Assembly: GCA_027886175.1 (NCBI GenBank)
Contig: JAJNNQ010000024.1
Coordinates: forward strand, 4,386,001 to 4,450,000
Reading direction: 5' to 3'
Length of the DNA: 64,000 bases
From: Phylloscopus collybita
Lineage: Eukaryota; Chordata; Aves; Passeriformes; Phylloscopidae
Both the position numbers and the translations under genes were made by a program. This document shows positions 28,704 through 42,200 of the stretch, one piece after another. Under the pieces are notes generated by a model, which was not told where the DNA came from, made no database searches, and worked only from the letters and a program-made list of their open reading frames with translations. The number at the start of each line of letters is the position of its first letter. Position 1 is the first letter of the stretch.

Positions 28704-31399
28704 CAAGTACTATTTCATCAAAATGTTTCCTTCTGATGATGTCTTAGTGTAATATGTCATGGAAGTGACAAGTAATATATTATATGATAAAGTAAAATAT
28801 CCCCTGAGCAAGGTGCAGGAGTGATAAATTATGTTAATATGTTATTCCCATTATATTATCATCAGTCAGATGATGATTTACTATGATGCAGCATCAGAAA
28901 AACTCGAAGCCTTACACCAGCTGGGGATTACAGGGTGTAAATTCAACTGACTTACAGAACAAAAGGTATTCCAGCGCCACAATTCATAAGCAGCCTAAAT
29001 TAAAGTATGTCAAGATACAGGAAGAAGTACAAAAGTCTAGGAAGTGCAATACTGAAGGCCAGAAGCAGATCCTCAGTGTCTGTAAGCCAAGATGACACCA
29101 ATATAAACACCAGTACATGAAACTGGCCTTGCCACCCGTGTGGCTGGAGCTGCCATCACACTCCTCAGTCAGGGCTTTGCTCTGCTGAGTTGCAGATGAG
29201 CGTGACATAGAAACCAGCTTGATGTTCAGTGCCCTTTCCTCAGGCAGCTGGCAGAGATCTGGGTGAATGTGGGTATCTGCAGGAAGGCTTGACCACACTC
29301 CTGTGCCAAACCATTCATCATCCAACAGATGGTTATCCTATTATTCAGCCATTTGCATACTGCCACACTGCAGTGATCTATGGACACTGCCACTGTGTCA
29401 CTACACCAAATAGAAACATCAGAGGAGCTTTGTTGTGAAGCAGCTCTTGCATGGACTGAAAACTGCTCTTGTATGTTCATTTCTTTGGCATATTTTTGGT
29501 GATACATTTCATCTGTGTTCGTGCAGTTACAGTCTGACAACGCTGTGTTGCACTTTCTGCTGGATTCCATGATCCTTGTGTGTTCCTTGCTACTCAGGAC
29601 CATCTGTGAATCTGTGAGATACCTTCCAGGGGCAGAGGAGAGGGAAAAATTTATTTCATTTATTTATTGTAATGAAGCCCTGTGTCCTGGTGCTCCGTTA
29701 CAGACATTGGCTGCATTTTCATGCCACAGTTACCCTGGTTCTCAGGCTGCCTTCTGCAACTTCTATTGCACAGCTTCTGATCTTCTGAGAATCTCCCCAG
29801 GCACCTTCACAACACTTCTTGCTATGCTCTTCCACTTCTCTGGCAAAGTTTAGATCCCTCCCATGCTCCTGTGGCCTCATGCAATAAATATCAAATTACT
29901 CATAAGCCTTTCACATCCCTGTACCTGTCTCCCCAGTAGCCCAAATATTTGCCATCTGGCCAACTTGTGTTGTGCCTGAAGTGCAACCTGATGGGCCACT
30001 GAGCTGCTGCCTGGCCCAGAAGTACAGCAGCATCTTGAGCTCTTCCATCAGGAGAAATACTGGGATCTCTCTGCTTTGCTTGGTGCTGGTTTTCATTAAA
30101 CACTGGGGAAATAGGCAAGGGGCAGCTGTATATTTGTAGAGGTCCAATGGTCCCTGAGATCTCTGCAGAGAGCTGGCAGACACAAGACAGTGGGAGAGCT
30201 GCATTCCTTCCTTGTCTTTGCCCCTCTGTCCCCAAATGGGAAGGCAGGACACAGTGCTCAGTGTTTGGTCCCTGTCATGCCTCTTGATCCATGACCCTGG
30301 ACTCAGCTGCTTCACCTTCATCAGCAGCTGTTCCCCCATCTCCCTTTCAATATATAAACCATATTTTTATGCAGCATGGGCTGACTTAGACATGAAACTT
30401 GCCTGATTCCCAGCAGCCTGTGTGCATCACTGGGAGTATTTTTATTGCTTTTTTTCTCTCCTAAGTGAAGTTATTTATTGCTGCTGAAAGACATGATACT
30501 AAAATCTTTACAAGATAGTGTCATGTCTCGATGGAGCAAATGTAAGACCTCCATGTGCTCATCCAGGAGTGGCTCAGACCCCACTGTCTCAGGACAATAC
30601 TTCTCCAGATTCTTCTCCTTAGTACCCAGTGCTTTCTCCTTTTGCTAAAACTTACTAAGAGTAGAGTTGTTTATTTGCTTTTGTCAAAAGGTTTGGTTAC
30701 AAAAGATATCTGTAAACATGGTAGAGACATAGGAATGTAGTCATAGAATCAGCAACAAAAAATGGCTTGTGATGCTTCAGATACCAATTTACAGTTATAC
30801 TCTTTCACATCAAAGAACACCTCATTTAGGATGACTTCCTTTAAAATTAACTTTTTAATTTTTTTAACTTTCTTTTCCCCCAAAATGCTGTTGACATGTG
30901 CATCATCGACTTTTTTTCCAGTGACACTGTTAACCATGTGTTTATATTTCACCTGCAAACAAACTGAGATGATGCAAAGAGAGTAGGGGCCTAACTGAGA
31001 CAGCTGCAATGCTTGTGAGCTCTGAAGCATGAATCCAAAAGGCAAACAAGCAGGAGATTCCAAGGAGGAATTCCAGATTCTCTGTAATAAGAAAATGCAC
31101 ATGCTGAGCACATGACACATGCATTGCTGACATGCACTGTCAGTTCAGGTTATTGGGCTTTCAGCAGCCTGTGGCTCAGAGAGTCCTTTGAATCAGAGAC
31201 AGGTCTTTGTGTGTAATACCCTTCACAAATATTTCTACTGTAAGTTTGCCTAGTTACTTTTGAAAATATTTGAATTTTTAGAGTCTGTGACATCCTGTAG
31301 CAATATGGCTTTTAGAAAAACCTGGTTTTGTTAATGTTTTTTTTTTAATCTGCTGCTTGCCACTTAATGTGTGAAGTACCTTGGATCTATTCTCTCCAT

Positions 31400-32060
31400 C
31401 TATTACCTGATCCATGATACTCAGGGTTTTATAGACCATTTTTACTTTCTTTTATTCTGTGCCCTTGATCACCTATTCTGTCTGTTAGTTTCAATGTGTC
31501 CTTTTGGAATGAGGGATCAAGACTGATCAGTAAGCAGTGTGCAGGAATATCCTAGGTTTCAACAGTGCTCTGCTTTCCCTGATTATTTTTACAATTTCAT
31601 TTCATTTTTCCCTTTACTCTGCTTTTGAGCAGGGGGTTGATACTGTTACAGAGCCAACTCTGTGCTATAACTACAAGATCTGTCTTGTACAGTCGTGTTA
31701 CATGTTATGTAAAATTAGGATTATTTTATTCTATGTGCATCACTGTAACACTGAATTTTGTGATGTTTTATCAGTTTGCAGTTCAGCTTCATGAGGGTCT
31801 TTGGCAAATTTTAGTGGTAAATCCTCACCATCTTTACTACCATGAATCCCTTTGGATTTCTAGTACAATTTTAGATGTTCCCAGTTCATCCTGGATTATA
31901 GATTCTACATACACTGCCAGCAGGACATGAGCATTGCTCTCTGGGGGATGCCACTCCAGAAACTGACCTTTTCTTTCTGACTGTTTGTTTCCCATCTTTT
32001 GCCCAGCTACTTATCCATGAATTGACTGAGACTTAAATAACCAGTAAACTCCTTCAGGAT
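31400..32060 (-). mobile_element. Ancient CR1/L3-like LINE fragment, minus strand
   Basis: Read on the minus strand, the order of blocks follows CR1/L3-type ORF2 from the middle of reverse transcriptase to its C-terminal region. The post-catalytic Gly-Val-x-x-x-x-Ser block is near 31945; its complement 'ctctgggggatgccactcca' is visible on the plus strand. Further left come the complements of the C-terminal blocks ('gggttttatagaccattttt', 'gtttcaatgtgtccttttgg'). Stops and indels are frequent, so no protein survives. The divergence marks it as old. Ends are approximate. Confidence 0.78.
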
Positions 32061-33481
32061 AAAATGAGAAGTGACCTCACAAAAATGTGAGCAGAAAATG
32101 TAATCCATCAGTTACTAAGATTAATTCTCCTCAGCTCTTCTTGATGCAGCTGGGATGAAAACTAAAGCAGTGATACTTGCAGAGTAGCTCAGCCTCATAA
32201 TAATTCTGATCATCATCCATGTGTGGCACTGCAACTCTCAGAAGAAAAGCCTAATTTTTTTGTGGTGTTTCCAACTTATTTCTGGAATAAATTTTGAAGA
32301 AGCCCCAGGTAAATAAAATCTCATGTATCCCAGAGCAAGGTGTGTGTTAATTCAGTATCTAGGTTCCTACATTCTCACTAGTTTTATTGGCCACTTCAAA
32401 TAGTGTGGCATGGAAGGGTTCAGGGGCAGGGCAGAGGAATGAATGAATTACAGCAGTGCAGAGAGAGGCCACATGATTCCTGGAACTTGGGAAGTGTTTG
32501 CTGTGCATGTCAGCTAGATACAAGTGTGGAAATCACCAGCTGTGAAATCGTTAATGATGGATAATAACATCCAGTGTTCAAGTAGTGCATGGCAACAGTT
32601 TATTTTTGATCCAATAATAAATACTTCATGAAGCCCTGGGCAAGGCAGAGGCATAATTTCAGAGATGAGCCTTCCTTGATGCTTTTAAGAAAAGATAGTG
32701 CCTGGTAAGTTCTTTCCTTTTTCAACTTAAATTACTTGAGTTTAGAGAAATATTTGTGTTTGGTAACTCAGTTCTGCTGGGAGAATGGACCTCATAGCAA
32801 ATTGCTTTGTTGCAAAGTTGTGCAACGTAAGGCATCCTTCAAATAAGCAGCTCAGAACAACAACAAAAAAATCTTTTCACCTTTTCCACTGACTTTGGTA
32901 GGACTCCTTGTGTAAGCAAAGTGGATGGGCTGGATGTGCAGATTGAAGGACTCTGGAGAAGTAACTCTCAAGAAATTGGTTACGGCTGTAATGTGAGCTG
33001 TGCTGACACAGCTGGCAGATAGCTTGAAATTGATGCTCTTGAAAGGAGATAGATCTTTGCCAGAAATATTAGTTTCAAGGAAAAATGACATTTTTTCCTA
33101 TCATTACTGTCAAATAGTGCTGTAGTTTCTAAACTGGATTTGGTAGAAATGCATGCTCCCAGTATTTAATTTCAGAAGAGGAAAGGGTTTCTCTGTGATC
33201 GAAGCCAAGCACACAATCCTGTAAAATGCATTCTTATCCCTAAGGAAATGTGAAGTCCCACTCTCTAAAACAGTATGAGACTCCTTGGCCCCTCCAGTCT
33301 CATCATTACCTTTCAAAAGACCAGTCTCAAAGAGGTTTTACAAAATACTTGTGTTTATCTATCTTTCAACACTTGACTGGTTCCCGCCAGGGTTCTGAGG
33401 ACACCACCAGTCCTCACGAACCTGCCTGGCCTGGAATTCATTTAAAAACTAAACAAATATTTTAAAACTAATGTGTTTGGC

Positions 33482-33500
33482 AAAAAAAAAAAAAAAAAAA
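33482..33500. repeat. Poly-A tract, 19 bases
   Basis: A run of 19 A in the large intron. No retroposed gene sequence is recognisable immediately upstream of it. Confidence 0.9.
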
Positions 33501-36083
33501 TCAGTCTATTTGCAATGAGCACCTTGTAGATAAAGGCATCCTGTCTAACAAGAAAAGATGTACAATCCAGTTAGTTACACAAACAAGAGGCAACCATATC
33601 AAACACTTGTATTTGGCAGTTCTTTGTCACTGAATGAAGTTCCTTAAATTGCCCTTTCAAGAAAATATGAAGGCAGGATAGATGTAAATGGTCAAAAGTA
33701 ATCACTGCTATTCCACTTATGTGGATTTTGAGGGTCAGAACTATGCATTTTTATCAGTCTTCTTACTGTCTCTCAGCCCAAGGTAGGATCGGTGCAGACA
33801 AGGGGCTGCTGGAGGGCTTTGTTTCAAAGGAAATGAGTGCTGCTGCCACTCCTAATGAGAATCTCCACTGTATTGAGAGTGCTTTAGATTTCATAATTCT
33901 TTGAATTTTAGAAAAGTGATTTAATATTTTAATTCTTTGATTTTTTTGAGCTAAAAGGTGACAGGGTAGGCTGTATCTGCCTTGCTAGAGGTGTGCATGT
34001 ATGTGCAGCACTACTCAATTCATCCATCTCACGGCCTTTAGGAAGACAAAGTGGCAGGATGGTGTGGAATGTTTTGGAGAAGCACCCTCATACACCTCTG
34101 CTGCTTAATGTGAAGTGTTTCTGATGATCTGTAGACAGACATTCTGTCTTGTCTGCTTTAATTCTGCCAATACCTTCAGTGCTGATTCCTTCCATCCATC
34201 AAGAGCTTTTCCTGTTTTGCAAGACACAAATAGATGTGTGGTGTAGGGGTTAACAGACACTAAAATTAACATATTCTCAAAGCCATAAATAACTTGTTCT
34301 GAAAATTTGAATAGCTAACTTAGGGGGGAAAATCAAGTTCCACATATTTAACTTCCATATTGTTAATCAGGACATTTGAAAGAAAATTAATATTTTCCCA
34401 GCAAATTAAAAAGCAAATTCAGTCTTTTTTGAAAATCAGGAGGGTTTATTCATTTCAATTCTGAGGGAAATGAGACTGGTAGAACCAAGTGGAATTGGGC
34501 ATAATGAGTGCAAATTCTGAAATGCTTTTGCAGAGCAGTTTTGTTATCTTGCCATGTAGTTTCCCTGATATTTCAATAGACACTTTTCAATAGGCACAAC
34601 AGAAGACCATTGATAGTACTGAATAGTTCTAAATTGTGATTTGAGGATGTTAAACTCTGACTACTTGTAGCATTGCACATGAAAAATTTGAGCATCAAAT
34701 AAAAGCATCACTCTAGTAAAGTGGCAGAAGGCTTTTGTACAGAGTGATGAATTATGGCCAATATTTAAAACTAATCTCTTTCATTTCTTGTGTCTTGTGT
34801 CTTCACTCTGAAGTTCTTTTTTTTTCCCCTTTTCTGTCACTGGGGTAAAGGAAAAGACAGGTACTCTGCTTGTGTCTTGGAAAGTGATTGCACGATTCAG
34901 TGACATCGCACGCGAGGGAGCAGTAACTGACAGATGCACAGGAATTCCTGTGCCACATCAGACTAATGGTGTGCACAGCTCAGCACCTTTTCTCCCAGAA
35001 TTAGACACTTCTAGATAACCTGTGCATCTGGATCTGATGGGTTTGCACCTCAGCATTTAGGAGAACTGCAGCCAGTCCCTCTGAAGTGTCTGTCATTCCA
35101 GGGAAATACAGAACAGGCTTTCCCACAGAAACAAGCCTTTTTCACACCTCTGGGGCACGGGGAGCCTGATGCACTCACTGGGTTTGCTGCTGTCTGTGCA
35201 CAGGCAGGAGGAGCTCACACACACCTCCCCTTCAGCCTTGTACCTCAGGCTCTCAGTGCTACCACTCCTCACTTTAGTCAGCTACCAGGGCATGCCAGAA
35301 GTTCTGGGCGTGTAAAAGGCTTCCTCCTTTGTTTATTCACATCACACATTCTGAGCTTGCTGATGCAGCCTGACCTTTTTTTGGTAGAATAATGGGCTGT
35401 AGCTGCCAGCTACATTGTGCTGCTGGAGTTTGGAAATATGGTTAGATTTTTAATTGAAGGAACTGTTAATGCCTCCTGGTTTTAAAGAGATGTCTAACAC
35501 ATAGAATAGAACAAGAAAATCAAACTGGAGGAAGCAAAAACACAGCTGTGGCCACACAAGGCATCATAAGCACTTTTTGGTGGTGTGAGCTGAGAGATGG
35601 CACTTTGTGAAGACTGTTTCTCTTTCATGCATGGCCTGAGGTAAAGAATGAGGTGTTCTGCACCACAAAGTTCCAGTCCTACCTTTAAATGTGTGGCTGT
35701 TTCCAGTTCTGCAGGGGAAGCCAGCGTGTGTGTAGGTGTGGCTGAGGGGGTAAGCTTCATTTCAAGGGCTCATCTCAGAACAGTTCTACAAGCTAAGCAA
35801 TGTGAGCCTAATATTATAATTCCAAGGGGACTCTTACGCTGTGTGGTAAAATTGGTTATTAAATTACATTCCTGAAAAAAACCAGGAGATAGGCACTGTT
35901 CAGCTGGCAGCATACAGGGAAAAAAGGCTGAATTCTAATTATTTGAACTGTGGAGTTAGTGTTATTTCACTGTGTGAAAATAAAATTAGGTTATCACTGA
36001 TATCATTATTAATGTATGAGATGAAGCAGAAAAACAATTTGTTTCCTAACACCCATTCTGCCCCTCCTCCCCAAACCTCCCCT

Positions 36084-36103
36084 CCCCCCCCCCCCCAAAA
36101 AAA
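36084..36103. repeat. Poly-C tract followed by poly-A
   Basis: Thirteen consecutive C (36084-36096) are followed by seven A. The region just upstream is also C-rich. It is a low-complexity tract and a likely spot for length variation or sequencing error. Confidence 0.9.
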
Positions 36104-38459
36104 GAATAATCTAAAAGCAAAACAGGGTTTCTAATACAGGCAGCTCTGAGAAAGCTCATTGCTATAGCAGAAGAATGTAAATGATTTATAAATTATTTTA
36201 ATTTGAAGGTGAGGCATGGTGTAAACAGTATTACATTTATTATTTCCCCAGTTAGATTAAAATATAAAAAGGCATATCCGATATCAGTAATGCTGTTTAT
36301 TATTTTAATCAGAAATGGAAATATATTTTCAGCCACTCTACACTTTATCTGTTCTTTTCTTATGCATGAGCAGCTATTACTGCTGTTCAGTCATACCTGT
36401 TCCCTAAGGAACTCATATTGCAATCTCCACCTTTTGAATGGTTTTCAAATAAATAAAACAACTTTTTTTGACATAAAAATATATTCTGCAACCATAATTA
36501 AGTATTGAAATTCACATTTTTATGAATATAACAACTTCATACATGAGACAAATCCACCGTAAAAATTTCAGAGGTTTTTAGAGGCAGCACAAAAGTGTTT
36601 TATTTTACAACTGTGAACACATCTTATGCCCTTGAACATGAACTGCCTTGAATTTTGTTAAGATTCTGTTCTTCATTCTCATTTTCACACTCAATGAGCC
36701 GCTACTGTTTCAGTCTAAAAGGGATCAGTCAGTGAAGCTCAGTCATGAAAGTAGTTATAGAGTCTGATCAGATTCTTTAAAACTCATTTTTATTTAGCCA
36801 GGAGTCACAAATCTAGCTGCAAACGCTGCTCAAGATGTGCTCTCTCTTTTGAGTATAATTTGGGAATACAAAATCAGATTTAAGAAAAAAGATAGTTTTC
36901 CTGTTATGCTATCTACACTATGTCAATATATACATTAAAAGTAAAATCTATAAATACCCAAATGCCTTTGATTCACATTGTATAGATTTGTGTTTTACCT
37001 TGAAGTAGATATTTAATTATTACCATAAGAATTCCCTTAAAATTTTAAAAAAAATTAATAAAACTCTCCAAAACAGGAATCTGAGGATGGAATTACCTAT
37101 GTTAGGTGATAAAATCCTTAGAAATAGAGAATGAAACCCAATCCAGTAAAAAGGATGAGGCCCATAACTCTGTGATGTGAAGAGATAATTCTGAAATATC
37201 TGCTGCAGTTAGACCCTAAAACTTTCTGTTTGTCAGGAATCCTTTTGGTTGGACATCCCAGTGTAAGGTGCCCATTTGTGGCATTGAACAGTTGATTTTC
37301 CTCTACCTCAGGAAACCAGGCCTTGCATATTCCATGACAAGACCACGGAAACCAGACTGTGAGATCAAACACCCAGTGCTCTTACCCAATTTCTTTAGAA
37401 GGTATAAATAAATATTTCCTGGAGAAAGGACAAGAAATCAGCCTGGCTCTTCCTTGGCAGATATCCTGTTACAACTCCCTTTTGCCCCCTTGTTTCTTCA
37501 TTCACATATCCAAAAACATTTTTCATTGCTTCTTACGTGGAACAGCTGTACCAGGAGGGGACCAAGAGCATCACACACTGTAGTGCTGGTGAGAGGAGGT
37601 GGCAGCAGGTGAGGCACAAAGTCTTCTGCATCTCTGCCAGATGAGTGATCTGACTACCAGGATAAAGGATAAATAAATAAAAGGCAGATACTGGTCGTAT
37701 TTGGGCAGAAATACAAAAAACACCTTATTAGTGCTTGAATCATTAAGTGATTTACCACATGTGAGGAAGCGAAGGCTTTGAAAAAACTGCAAAAAAGTGT
37801 AAAAATGTCCAAAGGACATCTTGGCCACTCACACAACATGAATGTTTAGCCATGCATTTTCCATCTGCAAGGAGAGCTTGTCTGAGCCTGGATTTTGAAC
37901 AATTTATTGCTAGAACAAACAGCTTCTCACCCAGCCGAAGTCAGGCCTCAACAACTCTCAGACAATTTTTTATGCATTCAAAGCATATTAACAGAGATTT
38001 ACATACTTGTTTTTAATGGTGGCCTCTCTTCATTGCCAAATGGATGTTCTAGTTCATTTCCTCTTTTGTTTCAGTCAGAAATACAATTATAACACTGAGC
38101 AGAATCTATTACTGCCTGTTGAAAGCAACAACTGCTGGGTGAGCTCAGCTCTACTGACTGCCTCCTTCTACCATCTAGTGGCACCTTCACTGTACTGCTT
38201 TTCTCTCTCCAAAGAGTTCACTGAGAATGATAATAAATGTACACTCTTGAAAAGAAAAAAATATACTTATGAAATGAGCAGTGTACCTGGAGAGGAAATA
38301 CCTTTTTTTTTTTTTCTGAGATGGAAAAGTAGTTTTCACACAGAAACTATTGATGAGAGAATAGAAGGGATTTTGTGGTGTAAAGTAGTAATGTCAGAGA
38401 AAAATTCTGCATCCTGTGGTCTTGTAAACAGTAAGTTGGGTTTGTTGATTGATTTCTTA

Positions 38460-38462
<3 letters not shown>

Positions 38463-38504
<42 letters not shown>
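38463..38504. repeat. Poly-T tract, 42 bases
   Basis: An uninterrupted run of 42 T, the longest homopolymer in the window, lying about 620 bases before the 39129 exon. A shorter T run lies at about 38306-38318. The tract creates a false poly-Phe open frame across it. It lies too far from the acceptor to be its pyrimidine tract. Confidence 0.95.
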
Positions 38505-38505
<1 letters not shown>

Positions 38506-39128
38506 TGGAAGAGTTTAGTTTTTACGTTGTAGGCTGCAGATGACACTGTCAAATATCCTAAGGAAATACCTATTTAGAAGCACACTTGGCTTGATTTCTA
38601 CCTGGATATTTAAAGGGCACAACAAAAATAAAAGGATATCCTCAAATGTAATATTTTGTATAGAACACCTATAGTTATTTTCCTGATTATACAATTTTAT
38701 TAAGAGCTTTCAGTGTTCATTTTGCAGTAGATGTTTCTGTTTCATTTACGGAAAAAGCTTAAATGTCAATGAACTAGGAATTTAGGGCTTGGGATGTTCT
38801 CAATCAAAATGCATGTTCTGATTATTTATATGACTGAACAGACATTAATCATCTCAAATGCTTTCTACTCTTTGAACTGGGTTGTTTTCATAGAGTGCAG
38901 GTATTGGTGAATTAGACTGCATATGAAATGAAATCTTTTTCAAATTCCATAAAAGAAGGCATATTTCTTCCATTCCACTTTCAGCAAATGGACAAGGCAA
39001 ATTGATGCAAGTCAGAACGTAGAATCTCAGAATCCAGTTGGTTTGGTTTTTTTTTTCTTTTCCTTTTCTTTTAAACATATGCTGTTCTGTATCCTAATCA
39101 TCTTGACAAGTTTTCAACCTGTTTCCAG

Positions 39129-39278
39129 GGTGGGAAGATCCCCATCAGGTGGACTGCTCCCGAGGCCATCGCTTACCGCAAGTTCTCCTCAGCCAGCGAC
39201 GCCTGGAGCTACGGAATCGTCATGTGGGAGGTGATGTCCTACGGAGAGAGGCCCTACTGGGAGATGTCCAACCAGGAT
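39129..39278 (+). CDS. EPHA6: EPHA6 exon: activation-segment end and kinase C-lobe
   Basis: This 150-base, phase-0 exon encodes 50 residues starting Gly-Gly-Lys-Ile-Pro-Ile-Arg-Trp and ending Met-Ser-Asn-Gln-Asp. It carries the Ala-Pro-Glu motif that closes the activation segment and the alpha-F helix region with its conserved Asp (Ser-Ala-Ser-Asp-Ala-Trp-Ser-Tyr-Gly). Most Eph and other receptor tyrosine kinases have Val directly after this Asp; here it is Ala, which from memory is also the case in mammalian EPHA6. The acceptor is TTTCCAG at 39128 and the donor GTGAGT at 39279. It joins the 9763 exon at Thr-Ser/Gly-Gly and the 44429 exon at Asp/Val with no frame change. It completes part of the substrate-binding lobe of the cytoplasmic kinase. 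Confidence 0.96.
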
Positions 39279-42200
39279 GTGAGTGCTGCCCAGGATTCAC
39301 CTGCAGCTTTTCCAAATGTGCTTTAAAAGTTATTGCTACTCCCTGCGCTGCTTTGCTGTCTCGTTCCCTTTCTAGGCTGGAATCACAATTTAAAAAAAAA
39401 AAAAGAAATTCTTCTAGTGTAATTGAAAGCTTGTTCTAGAAAAAGAAATATGGGAAAGGGGAAATGGTAGGGGTTTTTTTCTCTACCACAATTTAAATGT
39501 TCACAAATGCTCTTGTTTGATGGATCCCTGTGACAGCTCAAACTGGTACGCTCAGTCTTCACACCAGCCATCAAGCTCTATGTCAAAATGTGGAATATCA
39601 GCCAAGCCACCTTAACCTCTCTCATATATGTGCCCAGAATATTCCTGCATTGGTTCTGAGGAATTGACAAGACTTTCCCAGATGGCTGTTTTTACATTGT
39701 TGCTAAGTTATTCAGCTCTTCAAGTCTGGTTGCTTGTTAAGGCTGATCGGTCATTTGAGGATAAGGATCTGAGAGAGCTTTTAAGTTAAAAAAATAACTT
39801 CACTGTTTCAGGAAGAAAAGGAAAAAAAAAAAACAACCAAACCCTTCAGAAACAAAAAAAGACTATCACAAACCTCTCCATTTAGAGTATATTAAATAAT
39901 CAGCTACAGCATGAAGATAGAATCGTTTAATTGCTCCTACATCCAAAATAAAAGTGTCTGTTAATACAAAATGATGCTGCAGGCCCTAATGATGCCAACT
40001 GCTGGGGGCTTTCCCTGCAGTTTAGCAGTTCCCAGCACAAATGACTCCTTTTCTCCTACCCACAGGATTTCAGTGCCAGAATGTGAGCAGTGAGCACCTG
40101 TGACCTTCTACATGGGTTTAGTGACTTCAAGTGTCATTGGGAAATGTCAAGTTGTTAGACATAATGTAAAGCTTATTTTACTGGCTATTGGGAGGGTTCT
40201 TTTAGTGCAATAAATTGCCCTGAATTCACATGAGCTTATTTTGCAGAAGTGATAGGACTTTCAAAGGTCCATGGTAGTGTACGGATGGCAGGGAAAACAC
40301 CAGAGAGGGATGTGCACTAAACAGATTCATAAAAGACACAGGATGCAAACAACAGGCAATAAGGTCTTGCAGGGCTATAGTCAGAGGTTCTGCTACAGCA
40401 AAATGTCTGCTAACATTGCCATTAAAACACTTACTGAATTTGGATCGTAATAAAACTCCTCTCTAGATAGAAATTAACATATTTCTTGAATTGGGTGGGG
40501 TTTGGTAAATCACCAGAAGTTTTCCAAGTATAAACTTGCAGAGCCAGGTCTGGTTTGTGGGTTTGGGGTTTTTTCCCCATTCCATCTTGCCAATTGCTTT
40601 TCTAATTATACAGCTTTGGGAAATGAACTCACTTTTTTAGACCATGACTAAGTAAGTGATGAACACAGCCGATGAGAGAAGTTTTAAACTGGTACCTGCC
40701 ACCTAAATAAACCCAGTCTGGTGTTCAGAGACTACAGCTGCTCACAGGTATCCAGAATGACTCGACACCTCTGCAAACACAGAATCCTCTATTTATATTC
40801 CCCAGCAAGGATTTGGAAGCTGAACTTAAGGAAACCGAGTTGCAAAATGCTTCTCCTCAAATTAATACTGTACACGGCTTAATGCAGAGGCTTAAAAATG
40901 TTGCAAAGTTTGAGAAATGCTCTTGTTTAAGTAAATAACCATTTTATTATTGTGGTAAGTCACTTCCAAACTGAGTTGGTGCTGATTAATGCACTTCTTA
41001 GATGTGTGGCAGGCACCAGAGGTGTCCATTAATTAGGGCTGCTGCACAGTCTGTCGTGTCTTATTGCTTAATTAATAAACATTAGCCAAGATATTGAACT
41101 TTCCAAGGAAACTAGTGTACTGATGAACAGATTGTGCTAAGAATCTGGCTTGCTAATGCTCATGTGAGGGAAGGAAGATTTATATTCCATGCATTTGGTT
41201 TGTAGAACAGCTGTGAGTGGAGTCTACTGGGACACCTGTTAGAGGCCACCGTATAAATTAAAGCATGTTGCAGTGCTGCAGTATTCAAAAAGAAGGGGGA
41301 AAAAAAAGAAAAGAATATTTAATGGGTTGTAATTGGTATGCAAGGAAACCACTGTAGCAAACAGAATAAAACTCCTTACACTCCTGAAAGTTTCTTGAAA
41401 TACTGAAAAAAAAAACCAACTTATCCTAATATAGTTCTTTCAACTCACAGATATCAAAACTCTTGGCAGGCGCCTGGGATTGGCTCTGTAGCACGAGGCA
41501 GGAGCAGCTGCCTCTCCCTCCTGGTAGATTTTTCAGATGTCAGGAGGACACAGGGACAAGTCCCTCTGGACTCTCTGCTGTCTCAGTCTCATTAAAAAAG
41601 CTGTCAGTTAACTTTTGAAAGCACGAATCTCTGTTGCTATTAATAATGAAACTATCAGGAAGATTACAGCTTCATTTTCAGATGTCTTTTTTTGCCAATT
41701 GCCAATTATTTTGAACTTGAACATGTATGAATTTTGTGTAGAAGTCCATAAAATACCATTCAGGCAATCATAACCAATATTTAATATTAACTCTGTTAGT
41801 ACTCAAACTTCACAGCTATGTCTAACATCAAACAAGCTGTTGCTATATCCTTCCTGTAGATGCAGATTTCATGGTAGATGTGGTGCTTTGTCGGCCTTAA
41901 ACTGACAAGAGAAAAGGCATTTGAGAGGAGTTAACATGTAAAATCTTAACATGTTTTATAATACACAATTTTATATTACTAAGAACAACTTAATACCTCT
42001 TCCCCTTTAGGTACATGGATATCTGATTTCTCTGAACAGAGAGAGATGGGTGCTATGCACATGGCAGAGCAAGAGCTAAAATAAGTACATAAATAAATAA
42101 GGAACTAAAATGCTCTAATTCTTCCTTTGAGACTTGATTCCAATTGCAGTATTAGACACTTATCACATCTTTACTCTTGCTTCTTAGACTCTAAAAATAA

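Noticed and set aside
38007..38543. 178-codon plus-strand open frame before the 39129 exon
   Set aside because: It is extended artificially by the 42-base poly-T (poly-Phe) and has no domain or matching splice sites.
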